Below are positions 23,939 through 32,416 of a DNA stretch of 64,000 nucleotides, piece by piece. Each line of letters starts with the position of its first letter. The stretch's first letter is position 1. The notes under the pieces were generated by a model that worked only from the letters and a program-made list of their open reading frames with translations, ran no database searches and was not told the DNA's origin. Source of the DNA: Burkholderiales bacterium. Its GTDB lineage: Bacteria; Pseudomonadota; Gammaproteobacteria; Burkholderiales; Burkholderiaceae_C. The DNA lies in contig JAGWTR010000010.1 in NCBI GenBank assembly GCA_028868855.1, positions 55,570 to 119,569 of the forward strand, given 5' to 3'. The position numbers and the translations under genes were made by a program.

Positions 23939-24912
23939 TGCCCCCCTCCCAACCAGCTGTTCAAGATGACTTGTTTGTAGGCTCGGCCACCAGGAATGAG
24001 TGGTGTCCAGGACTTGAATGGCATGGTCAAGTCATGGTCGATGTCTTGGTGCCAAAGCGCCAGGTCGAACATGGGCCAAAGTGTTTCGACTGGAATGCAC
24101 AGACGCGACGCCATCGAGTACATCAAGTCAGTTGGGGCCTCGGCGTATCCCTTGATCGACAACAGTTCGATCAATGCCTGGTATGTTTGGGAGGCACGTA
24201 TTGCCGCTTGGGCAGGTGAGGTGGTTGTCGGCTCAATCAAGTCCAAGTTGACAGCCAGCTCCTTTGGCAACTTCTCAGCGTGAACGAGGACGCGGGTGAT
24301 GTCCGCCTGTTTGCAATAGCGCCGGGTTAGCTCCAATCGCTCCTTTGCCCGAAGAAGTGGATCCGGATCATGTGCGATTTCTTCGGGCTTGTTTTCCAGC
24401 GCGAGCAGTCGAAAGCCGCTCTGTCGCAGTCGCCAGGTGGTCATGATATCGATGGTGGCGACATACGGCAGATCAGTGCCAACGTAGGTGCCATGATTGA
24501 TGTCAGCGTCTTTGGCGATTGCTAGCAAGCCTGGCTGGATTGGCGCATTTCCAAAGCCTTCAAGCCCGTCGCCGGGGTGCCGATGTGGCCATGGCCAAGC
24601 AGGAAATGCTTCCCGGGCGTCGACAGCGCCAAGCCATTTGGCGAGTTGAATGGTGGTGCGCTCTGCGCGAGCACGGTAGTGATGCGCGCGCGCAAGGGAT
24701 GCGGCAGGAAGGTGCCCGATATTGCTGTTGGGCGAGTAATCCCGCTTGGTGACGCGCAGCCACGGCTTGTATCTTTGAAAGTGCCCCTGCCCATAACCTG
24801 CTTTGATCAGCGCGGTCAGCTTCTTGATGGTCATGCGACCCGTTTGAGGGGGTGGCGGGCCACGGCGACGAACGAAGTCGCCTGGCGCAAAGTCATATGC
24901 AGTCCAACTCAT
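23935..24912 (-). CDS. tnsA: TnsA-like endonuclease
   Basis: A 325-aa endonuclease that cuts the 5' ends of the element so that it moves by cut-and-paste. GYGQGHFQRYKPWLRV (39-54) closely follows E. coli TnsA GRGQGHGKDYIPWLTV. The catalytic residues Glu101 (DAREAFP), Asp155 (VATIDIM) and Lys175 (ALENKP) sit at the places of Glu63, Asp114 and Lys132 of that enzyme, and LELTRRYC matches LELERRYW. A C-terminal domain of about 100 residues follows. It is the first gene of the operon, so by Tn7 convention one transposon end lies just upstream, within 24913-25179. Confidence 0.9.
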   Translation of the reverse strand: MSWTAYDFAPGDFVRRRGPPPPQTGRMTIKKLTALIKAGYGQGHFQRYKPWLRVTKRDYSPNSNIGHLPAASLARAHHYRARAERTTIQLAKWLGAVDAREAFPAWPWPHRHPGDGLEGFGNAPIQPGLLAIAKDADINHGTYVGTDLPYVATIDIMTTWRLRQSGFRLLALENKPEEIAHDPDPLLRAKERLELTRRYCKQADITRVLVHAEKLPKELAVNLDLIEPTTTSPAQAAIRASQTYQALIELLSIKGYAEAPTDLMYSMASRLCIPVETLWPMFDLALWHQDIDHDLTMPFKSWTPLIPGGRAYKQVILNSWLGGGQ

Positions 24913-25179
24913 GATGCTTGTTTCTCAAGCCTGGCGATCAACGGGGATCCATGAGCTGAAAAATTGGCTTCAACCCATGGCCATCGGAGGTCGCTTGGTC
25001 GTCAAAAGGCTTGCATCGAGGGCAAAGTCTTCCCTCGCGGCCGTCAGAAAATTGACAGCGCGATGCAAGTTGATGTTTGTGGCCAGTGGGGAAGGGCTAC
25101 ACGTCCCGTTGACGTTGGGACAATCCGGTCAGACAATACGAGTGCTAACTGATTTGGTCTTTGACCGGATCTTCCCAAG
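24913..25179. other. Presumed Tn7-like end region upstream of tnsA
   Basis: No gene is seen between tnsA and the terminator at 25180. Two similar units, GTTGATGTTTG (25069-25079) and GTTGACGTTGG (25108-25118), and two GACAATxCG units (25130-25158 region) could be TnsB-binding sites, but the terminal TGT/ACA could not be fixed. The assignment rests on the position upstream of tnsA. Confidence 0.4.
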
Positions 25180-25209
25180 GCGGGCCCTTCGTGGCCCGCT
25201 TTTTCTTTT
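25180..25209 (+). terminator. Rho-independent terminator without a plus-strand gene in front
   Basis: GCGGGCC (25180-25186) pairs with GGCCCGC (25193-25199) over a 6-nt loop, followed by TTTTTCTTTT. It reads rightward, but the nearest upstream genes (tnsA and the rest) are on the other strand. It may be the leftover terminator of the insertion target, or may end a transcript that was not recognised. Confidence 0.75.
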
Positions 25210-25636
25210 AAGTCATGCTGACCTCCAGCCCGCCCTGTGGCGAAGTGAGCGAAGAGACCAGTTGCGCGCTCTCCCCAACTCGCCTCATGCTGTAGATGAG
25301 GCCATCCAGTTGCTCTGACCGCAGATGGTGGGAGGCGAACAGCGCAGCAGAGATGAGCTCGACTTCTTCGTCCGTTGCTCCTCTGTTGCTCAGGGTGCTG
25401 ACCATTCGATCATGGCGCGCTGCCCAGCACAGCTCAGCGAGTTCAACGTTGGTAAGCCGGAACAGCCTGGCGGCCTCTGCCAATACCGTGTCATCCAGCG
25501 GTGCTCGCGCTCCCTTCTCGATTGAGCACAGCACGGCAGGATCAACGCGCAGTTCCAAAGCCACTGTCTTTTGCAGTAAACCAAGCCTGGTCCGTATCGC
25601 GCGGAAGGCGTTTGGGAAGTGAAGCGGGCGTGCCAT
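25208..25636 (-). CDS. XRE-family transcriptional regulator
   Basis: A 142-aa regulator. The HTH is at about 8-60 (FRAIRTRLGLLQKTVALELRVDPAVLCSIEKGAR), with a helical C-terminus. The start MARPLHFPNAFR at 25636 precedes the fold directly; the upstream frame to 25753 looks noncoding. It is divergent from the unknown gene at 25837. Its stop abuts the terminator and lies close to the presumed end of the Tn7-like element, so it could be either the flank or the outermost cargo gene. Confidence 0.78.
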   Translation of the reverse strand: MARPLHFPNAFRAIRTRLGLLQKTVALELRVDPAVLCSIEKGARAPLDDTVLAEAARLFRLTNVELAELCWAARHDRMVSTLSNRGATDEEVELISAALFASHHLRSEQLDGLIYSMRRVGESAQLVSSLTSPQGGLEVSMT

Positions 25637-25836
25637 GACAGACGATCTCTTTGCAAAAATGCGCAAGGTTGTTGCCCGTGGAATGCTAGGGACCGTTAGC
25701 TTTTCTGTCCAATACGTGTCAAATGGCGGCGAAGGTGTTTCGCATGAATTCATAGCGAGGTGTTTTCGCTGTCACCTACGAGGAGTTGCGCCTTGGTTTT
25801 CAACGTCGTGTTTTGGCGGATTAAAATTTTCGCGTC

Positions 25837-26631
25837 ATGAATCCGAACGAAATTGACTCGCTAAGAATTCATGTTTGGCTGGAAGAACTGAAGCATCTGA
25901 CTGGCTGCCAGGCCATCAAGGCGCTGGCTAAACACCTTGACTTGGGTTCCTTCTGGAAGGATGCTGACGGCCTTGAGCACCAGTCCAGGTGGTACCAATA
26001 CACCAAGGGGGCGCAGGTTCCAAGTCAGGCACTGGTCACTCGACTGCAGAGGCAAGCTGTCGGGGCTACCTTTGATTTACACCATCCGGTATGGACGTTG
26101 CTGCGGCGTGACTGCTCTGAGCGAACGTGGAGCCGTATACGTTCAAGGTTTGGCAAGCACTGGATGACTACGCTGACGGACTTGGCTCAGGCGCCTTGCG
26201 ATTCATTGCGACCGTCGCTTGATTTGGTTAATGCCTTGCGACTTCATGAGTTGAGCTATTTGGACAGCTTGGCGCTGTTTGCCTGTGGCCGCCGCAGTGC
26301 TGAGATCAAGTCAGATCATGATCGAGCCCGGCAAATCGAACGGTTGCTTTGGACTCTACCTGTTTTGTATGCTGAGGACCTGATGTGGCATGTGCATAGC
26401 CATGAAGAACTTGAGTCAAGATTCTCCGTCGTAGACCGAGGGCTGGGGCTGCCTGATATGGGCAGCCGTGCTGCGAAGTTCTCCCGTGCGAACGAGATTG
26501 TCTGGTCCTGCGGTGATATGTCGAAGCACGTCCGCCGCTATCCCAGTGCCCTTAGAACGTCAACCTCTTTGCGTCGCTTTCTATCGGCTCGCTGGGCTAA
26601 TTTTTATCAAGTGGTTTGGCGCGTTTTATGA
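25837..26631 (+). CDS. Protein of unknown function
   Basis: A 264-aa protein, not recognised. The N-terminus is helical with a Trp-rich stretch (LGSFWKDADGLEHQSRWYQYTKGAQVPSQ, about residues 37-65) suggestive of an HTH-like or nucleic-acid-binding segment. The remainder is helical and basic, with a Trp/Leu-rich middle (LLWTLPVLYAEDLMWHVH). No signal or membrane segment. It is divergent from the XRE gene across 200 bp, which contains a TAAAAT -10-like hexamer at 25822-25827. It lies in the island between the transposon genes and the toxin-antitoxin pair. Confidence 0.55.
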   Translation: MNPNEIDSLRIHVWLEELKHLTGCQAIKALAKHLDLGSFWKDADGLEHQSRWYQYTKGAQVPSQALVTRLQRQAVGATFDLHHPVWTLLRRDCSERTWSRIRSRFGKHWMTTLTDLAQAPCDSLRPSLDLVNALRLHELSYLDSLALFACGRRSAEIKSDHDRARQIERLLWTLPVLYAEDLMWHVHSHEELESRFSVVDRGLGLPDMGSRAAKFSRANEIVWSCGDMSKHVRRYPSALRTSTSLRRFLSARWANFYQVVWRVL

Positions 26632-26765
26632 ACACTACTCGCGGAGTGGCCTGCCTCTGCGATGAACAGACGCGGCATATCGGCCTACAGTGTCAAAGAA
26701 GCCAACACGTAAGGAGCTCCCCGGCGGATCACCCTGCCTAAGGCCCCAGCCTTCGCGTAAACTGC

Positions 26766-26777
26766 ACAGAATTCTGT
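26766..26777. promoter_or_regulatory. 12-bp palindromic operator of the toxin-antitoxin operon
   Basis: ACAGAATTCTGT is a perfect palindrome 22 bp upstream of the antitoxin start, where Phd/YefM-type antitoxins usually bind to repress their own operon. Confidence 0.55.
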
Positions 26778-26798
26778 TATTCACCGAAGGGGCCAACC

Positions 26799-27131
26799 AT
26801 GGGCTTTTCTGCCAGCGATGTGGTGCCGTTTACCCATGCACGCGCCAACCTGTCTGAACTGGCCGACCAAGCCAAGGCGGGCGCCGAAAAAATCATCACC
26901 AAGAACGGCGAGAGCTACGTAGCCTTGATCGACGCAGATCGTCTGGACTACTACCACCGCCTGGAGCGCGAGCGCATCCACCTGCTGCTGATCGACGATG
27001 CGCGCCGTGGCCTGGCCGATGTGCTGGCCGGCCGCACTCATGACGCCGATACCGCCTTGGCGGGCCTGCAGGCTGCCCGAGCCACTAAGGCATCGACCAC
27101 CAGCAAGCCAAAGTCCAAGCAACGTGGCTGA
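26799..27131 (+). CDS. Phd/YefM-family antitoxin
   Basis: A 110-aa antitoxin. The N-terminal Phd/YefM DNA-binding fold is VVPFTHARANLSELADQA, EKIITKNGESYVALIDADRL. The C-terminal tail, which should wrap the toxin, is Lys/Ala/Thr-rich (ARATKASTTSKPKSKQRG), unusually basic for an antitoxin tail. The toxin gene overlaps its stop by 8 bp. A palindrome upstream at 26766-26777 suggests autoregulation. It leads the restriction-modification-type operon. Confidence 0.85.
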   Translation: MGFSASDVVPFTHARANLSELADQAKAGAEKIITKNGESYVALIDADRLDYYHRLERERIHLLLIDDARRGLADVLAGRTHDADTALAGLQAARATKASTTSKPKSKQRG

Positions 27132-27507
27132 GCGGCTTTACAAGGTCGAGCTTACGGCCAGCTTTCTGGCGCAGCTGGCGTCTATCCAGACCTTTCTGGA
27201 AGAGGCCGATGCAGCCTTTGCCTACGACGACCTGCTGGCAGGCCTGCGCGTCACCGTTGTCCCCAACCTGGCGCGCTTCCCGCGCATTGGCAAGCGCTAC
27301 CTGGATCAACCACCCCAGTCTGCCGAGGCACTGACGCAACTAGCTCAGCTTCCGCCAGGCGCGGCCGATGCCTTGCGCGTGTACCTGCACAGTGACTATC
27401 TGATTTTGTATGCCGTGGATGAGGCCAAGCTGACTGCGTATTTGCTTTCCATCCGGCACCATCGCCAACTCTCGTTTGACTTCGCTCGGCTCTGGCCTGG
27501 AGCCTGA
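27124..27507 (+). CDS. RelE/ParE-superfamily toxin
   Basis: A 127-aa toxin. YKVELTASFLAQLASIQTFL and FPRIGKRYL, then YLHSDYLILYAVDEAKLTAYLLSIRHHRQLSFDF, match the RelE/ParE fold, with the ending strand and basic residues that in RelE contact the ribosome and in ParE the gyrase. Which target applies is unknown. The start is GTG 27124, inside the antitoxin 3' end. It ends only 14 bp before the methyltransferase gene, so the pair is probably co-transcribed with it. Confidence 0.85.
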   Translation: MAERLYKVELTASFLAQLASIQTFLEEADAAFAYDDLLAGLRVTVVPNLARFPRIGKRYLDQPPQSAEALTQLAQLPPGAADALRVYLHSDYLILYAVDEAKLTAYLLSIRHHRQLSFDFARLWPGA

Positions 27508-27521
27508 ACAGGCCATATCCC

Positions 27522-30299
27522 ATGAATGCTGTAGAAATCGAACAGGCCATCTCTGACCTGGCCCTTCACCCCTTCGACGCGACTGAGTTTCCGTACGCCT
27601 TTCTTGCAGCCTTTGGCAACAAAGAAACCACGCTCAAGCGCTTGCGCACGGGCAACAACAACGCCTCAGACCTGCCTGGCGGCGTACTGCTGCGCAACAA
27701 CATCCACATCGCAGTTTGCGAAGCTGGCAACGTTGGCAAGACGCTCACAGCCTTGCGCGCCAGCGCGGCCACAACGAAGGCTAAAGCCAAGTTCATCTTG
27801 GCCACCGACGGGCAGGCACTGGAGGCGGAAGAGCTGACCAGTGGCGAGACGATCGCCTGTGACTACACAGACTTTCCGAACCACTTCGGCTTCTTGTTGC
27901 CACTGGCAGGCATCTCCACCATCAAGGAGATCAAAGACAACCCCATCGACGTTCGGGCCACCGCTCGGCTGAACAAGCTTTACGTTGACCTTTTGCGTGA
28001 GAACCCTGATTGGGCCAAGGACGAACGTCGCAGCGACATGAACCACTTCATGGCGCGTCTGGTGTTCTGCTTCTTTGCAGAAGACACCAGCATCTTCAGT
28101 GACACCGGCTTATTGACTCAAACGGTCGACCGGATGAGCGACCGAGATGGCAGCAATACACACGAGGTGCTGTCAGAAATCTTCCGGGCCATGAACATCA
28201 AGGTCAGCGACCGCGCGTCTGCTGAGCCGAGGCTACCCGCATGGGCAAACGCCTTCCCGTACGTCAACGGTGGCCTGTTCTCGGGCAGCACCGAAGTGCC
28301 CCGCTTCACACGCATGGCGCGAACCTACCTGCTGCACGCGGGCGCCTTGAACTGGCGTGAGATCAATCCCGACATCTTCGGCAGCATGATCCAGGCTGTG
28401 GCAGACGACGAAGAGCGCGGCTCCCTTGGCATGCACTACACGAGCGTGCCCAACATACTCAAGGTCCTGAACCCGCTGTTCTTGGATGACCTCAGATCAG
28501 CTCTGGATGAGGCTGGTGACAATGAGCGCAAGTTGCTCAACCTCCGAAAGCGGATGGCCCGTATTCGGGTGTTTGATCCAGCCTGCGGATCGGGTAATTT
28601 TTTGGTGATTGCCTATAAGCAGATGCGGGAGATCGAGGCAGAGATCAACCGCAGACGGGGCGAGCCTCACTTGAGCAGCGTGATTCCACTGACAAATTTT
28701 CGCGGCATTGAGTTGCGCGACTTTCCAGCGGAAATTGCTCGCCTGGCGCTGATCATTGCTGAGTTTCAGTGCGACGTGCTCTATCGTGGGCAGAAGGATG
28801 CTTTGGCCGAGTTTCTTCCGCTGGATGCTCAGAACTGGATCGTTTGCGGCAATGCACTACGATTCGATTGGTTGAGTATTTGCCCACCAGTAGGAACAGG
28901 CGTAAAAATACAAGCGGATGATTTGTTTGGGACGCTGTTAGATCAAGCGCAAATTGATTTCGAGAACGAGGGCGGAGAAACGTACGTTTGCGGCAACCCT
29001 CCCTATCTGGGGGGGAAGAAGCAAGATGATGCGCAAAAGCAAGAAATGCATGACGTGGCCAATGGGCGCTATAACCATAAAAACCTAGATTACATTTGCG
29101 CCTTCTTTGCTAAGGCGGTTGAATGCATTGGTGATTTTGAGAGGGTCGCATTTGTAACCACCAGCTCGATAAATCAAGGGATTCATGTGCCAATATTCTG
29201 GCCGTTTGTTCTTGAATCGGGTGCAAAGATTGATTTTTGCTATGAGCCGTTCAAATGGTCAAACAATGCCGCGAACAACGCTGGCGTCTATTGCACGATC
29301 CTTGGTCTTTCAAAAGGATCCAATCGCCGTAAGCGGTTTATCTTCTTCGAAGCAGGTAAGCGTGAGGTCGAAAATATAAGTCCATATCTAGTTGATGGGG
29401 CCGACCTCATCGTGGAGGGGCGAGCTTCACCACTATCTACCCTATCGAGAATCAACACGGGGAACCAGGCTGCAGATGGTGGGCATTTGATGTTGAGCAC
29501 CTCAGAAAAGGAAGAAATGGAGCTTCGGTGGCCTGCATCAGAAAAATTCTGGCGTAGGGTGAGCGGCACATCTGAATTCTTCGATGGCAGTACTCGCTGG
29601 TGCCTCTGGATCGACGACGAAGACTTAAACGCAGCTAGCGTCATTCCGCCAATTAGCGAACGCATTGAGCTTGTTCGGAAATTTCGTGAGGGCGCGGGTG
29701 AGGTTGCCAATTCTCTGGTTGACAGGCCTCATCAGTTTCGCTACAGAAATACACCTACCCATTTTGGGATGTTGGTGCCACAGGTTTCTGCTGAGTCACG
29801 CGAGTACATCCCATCTGGGATCTTTACTGATAGTTTGATTGTTACTCACAAGGCCCATGCGATTTTCTCACCCTCGCTCCGGGATTTTTCGATTTTCAAC
29901 TCGAAGTTGCATTTCGTTTGGGCGAGGGCGCTATCGGGTCGACTGGGTAACGGCCTGAGTTATTCGTCCAATTTAAGCTGGAACACATTTCCACTCCCGC
30001 TTCTCACCGAGCAGGCCAAAGCTGACCTCACTTGTTGCGCGGAGGATATTCTGCTTGCACGTGAAGCTCATTTTCCAGCCACCATCGCTGATTTATATGA
30101 CCCAAACAGCATGCCGGAAAATCTGCGTCACGCACATGAACGAAACGACGAGGTGCTAGAGCGCATCTACATAGGTCGCCGTTTCAAAAACGACACAGAG
30201 CGACTCGAGAAACTCTTTGAGCTCTACACCAAAATGACCGCTGCAGAAAAGGCTAAGGCCGGAGCTAGGACTGCGAATGGGAGGAAAAAAGCATCATGA
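27522..30299 (+). CDS. MmeI-like N6-adenine DNA methyltransferase
   Basis: A 925-aa class I SAM-dependent DNA methyltransferase. The SAM-binding motif I is FDPACGSGNFL (351-361), and the catalytic motif IV is NPPY (492-495), the N6-adenine type. The helical spacer before it, FMARLVFCFFAEDTSIF (about 177-193), and the C-terminal target-recognition region (about 640-850) resemble MmeI/type IIL enzymes. The N-terminal PD-(D/E)XK nuclease of MmeI is not seen; the first 140 residues are different. Cleavage may thus depend on the next two genes. It overlaps the helicase gene by 4 bp. Confidence 0.88.
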   Translation: MNAVEIEQAISDLALHPFDATEFPYAFLAAFGNKETTLKRLRTGNNNASDLPGGVLLRNNIHIAVCEAGNVGKTLTALRASAATTKAKAKFILATDGQALEAEELTSGETIACDYTDFPNHFGFLLPLAGISTIKEIKDNPIDVRATARLNKLYVDLLRENPDWAKDERRSDMNHFMARLVFCFFAEDTSIFSDTGLLTQTVDRMSDRDGSNTHEVLSEIFRAMNIKVSDRASAEPRLPAWANAFPYVNGGLFSGSTEVPRFTRMARTYLLHAGALNWREINPDIFGSMIQAVADDEERGSLGMHYTSVPNILKVLNPLFLDDLRSALDEAGDNERKLLNLRKRMARIRVFDPACGSGNFLVIAYKQMREIEAEINRRRGEPHLSSVIPLTNFRGIELRDFPAEIARLALIIAEFQCDVLYRGQKDALAEFLPLDAQNWIVCGNALRFDWLSICPPVGTGVKIQADDLFGTLLDQAQIDFENEGGETYVCGNPPYLGGKKQDDAQKQEMHDVANGRYNHKNLDYICAFFAKAVECIGDFERVAFVTTSSINQGIHVPIFWPFVLESGAKIDFCYEPFKWSNNAANNAGVYCTILGLSKGSNRRKRFIFFEAGKREVENISPYLVDGADLIVEGRASPLSTLSRINTGNQAADGGHLMLSTSEKEEMELRWPASEKFWRRVSGTSEFFDGSTRWCLWIDDEDLNAASVIPPISERIELVRKFREGAGEVANSLVDRPHQFRYRNTPTHFGMLVPQVSAESREYIPSGIFTDSLIVTHKAHAIFSPSLRDFSIFNSKLHFVWARALSGRLGNGLSYSSNLSWNTFPLPLLTEQAKADLTCCAEDILLAREAHFPATIADLYDPNSMPENLRHAHERNDEVLERIYIGRRFKNDTERLEKLFELYTKMTAAEKAKAGARTANGRKKAS

Positions 30300-32416
30300 G
30301 CGACCAATCCACAAACCCGACGAACAACTACACCGTTCCGTCGGTGTCTATCACCACGGCGCGCACGGGCGCGTCCGCCAGGGCTAACGAGCTGGGCATG
30401 CGCGCCATGCAAGAGCGGGCATATGCCAAGCGAGGCGAGCAGTACTTGCTGATCAAGTCGCCGCCAGCATCAGGCAAGTCTCGTGCGTTGATGTTCATCG
30501 CGTTGGACAAGCTCAACAACCAGCGGCTGAAGCAAGCCATCGTGGTCGTGCCAGAGCGCTCCATTGGTGGTAGCTTTGTCGATGAGCCGCTGAGCCAATC
30601 CGGTTTCTATTGGGATTGGCATGTGGCTCCGCAGTGGAATCTTTGCAATGCCCCTGGCGGCGATGAGCCGCGCACAGCCAAGTCCAAGGTGGGTGCGGTG
30701 CGCCAGTTCCTGGCGAGCGGTGATCAGGCCTTGGTGTGCACCCACGCTACCTTCCGATTTGCGGTCGATGAACTGGGCATCCAGGCATTTGACAATCGAT
30801 TGATCGCGGTCGACGAGTTCCACCACGTTTCCAGCAACCCAGACAACAAGCTGGGGGCTCAACTGGGCGCCTTCATTACGCGTGACAAGGTTCACTTGGT
30901 TGCGATGACCGGTTCGTATTTCCGTGGCGACAGTGAAGCAGTGCTTGCCCCGGCTGACGAAAGCAAATTTGAAACGGTCACCTACACCTACTACGAGCAG
31001 CTCAACGGCTACCACTGGCTGAAGTCCCTGGACATCGGTTATTTCTTCTACACGGGCCCCTATGTCGACGCCATACACAAGGTGCTGGACCCAGCGCTGA
31101 AAACCATCGTTCACATTCCGAACGTGAATGCGCGCGAGAGCCTGAAGGACAAACAGCGAGAAGTCGACGAGATCATGCATGGCCTGGGCGAATGGAAAGG
31201 CGTCGATCCGACCACCGGCTTTCACCAGGTTGAGGCACCCGATGGGCGCGTGCTGAAGGTTGCTGATCTAGTTGATGACAGCGACCAGTCGCGTCGCTCT
31301 CAGGTGCTGAATGCCTTGAAGGACCCAGCACACAAGGATGACCGCGACCATGTGGACATCATCATCGCGCTGGGCATGGCCAAGGAAGGGTTCGACTGGA
31401 TATGGTGTGAGCATGCGCTCACCGTTGGTTATCGCAGCAGCTTGACTGAGATTGTCCAGATCATTGGACGCGCCACTCGCGATGCCAAAGGCAAAGAGCG
31501 CTCACGGTTCACCAACCTGATCGCGGAGCCCACGGCAGATCAAGGTGCGGTGGCTGAAGCCGTGAACGACATGCTCAAGGCGATCTCCGCCAGCCTGTTG
31601 ATGGAGCAAGTGTTGGCACCACGGTATGAGTTCACGCCGAAGGATGCAGGCCCGCAAGAGGGCTTTGTCTACAACGGTGGCGAAGGGTATCAACCTGGGG
31701 GACGCAACGTTGGTGTGAACGAAGCCACGGGCCAGTACCACGTTGAAATCAACGGCCTGGCCAAGCCAGGAACACCAGAAGCCACGCGCATCTGCAAGGA
31801 AGATTTGAACGAGGTTGTCACAAGTTTCTTGCAAGACAAGACAACGCTGGAGCGGGGATTGTTTGACCAGGAGAACACGCTGCCAGAAGAGCTAACCCAG
31901 TTGCGCATGGGTAAGATCGTGCGAGAGCGCTATCCTGAACTGAGTGATGCCGATCAGGAAGCGATTCGCCAACACGCCATTGCCGCCATGAACGTCACGC
32001 AGCAGGCCAAGCTGGCACTCGCTGAGGCTGATGCGAATGGCAGCACAGCACAGGGCAACACTGCCCTGATCGACGGTGTTCGAAAGTTTGTCAACGTTCG
32101 TGACTTGGACATCGACCTGATCGACCGCATCAACCCGTTTGAAGCGGCCTATGCCGTTTTGGCCAAGGCCATGAATGAAGCTTCGCTGCGCCAAGTGCAA
32201 GCCAGCATCGCAGCGAAGAAGGTCAGCATCCCGGAGGACGAGGCACGCGAGTTGGCCAAGCGCGCACTACTTTTCAAGCAAGAGCGGGGGCGCCTGCCGG
32301 AAATCAATTCTGCTGATGCGTGGGAAAAGCGTATGGCTGAAGGCGTGGCCGCACTGGCTCGTTATCGCGCCCAAGCCAAGGCTGCGCAGGCTCAAGGAGA
32401 CTCCAGCAATGGCTGA
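30296..32416 (+). CDS. DEAD/DEAH-box helicase of a restriction-type system
   Basis: A 706-aa superfamily 2 helicase. Walker A is SPPASGKSRA (about 59-68), motif II is LIAVDEFHH (about 166-174), motif III is VAMTGSYF, and motif VI is IVQIIGRATRDAKG (about 387-400). The C-terminal 250 residues are helical with no recognised domain. ATP-driven translocation or strand opening on DNA is expected. It is coupled to the methyltransferase (4-bp ATGA overlap) and overlaps the GIY-YIG gene by 8 bp, so the three products are made in step. Confidence 0.88.
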   Translation: MSDQSTNPTNNYTVPSVSITTARTGASARANELGMRAMQERAYAKRGEQYLLIKSPPASGKSRALMFIALDKLNNQRLKQAIVVVPERSIGGSFVDEPLSQSGFYWDWHVAPQWNLCNAPGGDEPRTAKSKVGAVRQFLASGDQALVCTHATFRFAVDELGIQAFDNRLIAVDEFHHVSSNPDNKLGAQLGAFITRDKVHLVAMTGSYFRGDSEAVLAPADESKFETVTYTYYEQLNGYHWLKSLDIGYFFYTGPYVDAIHKVLDPALKTIVHIPNVNARESLKDKQREVDEIMHGLGEWKGVDPTTGFHQVEAPDGRVLKVADLVDDSDQSRRSQVLNALKDPAHKDDRDHVDIIIALGMAKEGFDWIWCEHALTVGYRSSLTEIVQIIGRATRDAKGKERSRFTNLIAEPTADQGAVAEAVNDMLKAISASLLMEQVLAPRYEFTPKDAGPQEGFVYNGGEGYQPGGRNVGVNEATGQYHVEINGLAKPGTPEATRICKEDLNEVVTSFLQDKTTLERGLFDQENTLPEELTQLRMGKIVRERYPELSDADQEAIRQHAIAAMNVTQQAKLALAEADANGSTAQGNTALIDGVRKFVNVRDLDIDLIDRINPFEAAYAVLAKAMNEASLRQVQASIAAKKVSIPEDEARELAKRALLFKQERGRLPEINSADAWEKRMAEGVAALARYRAQAKAAQAQGDSSNG

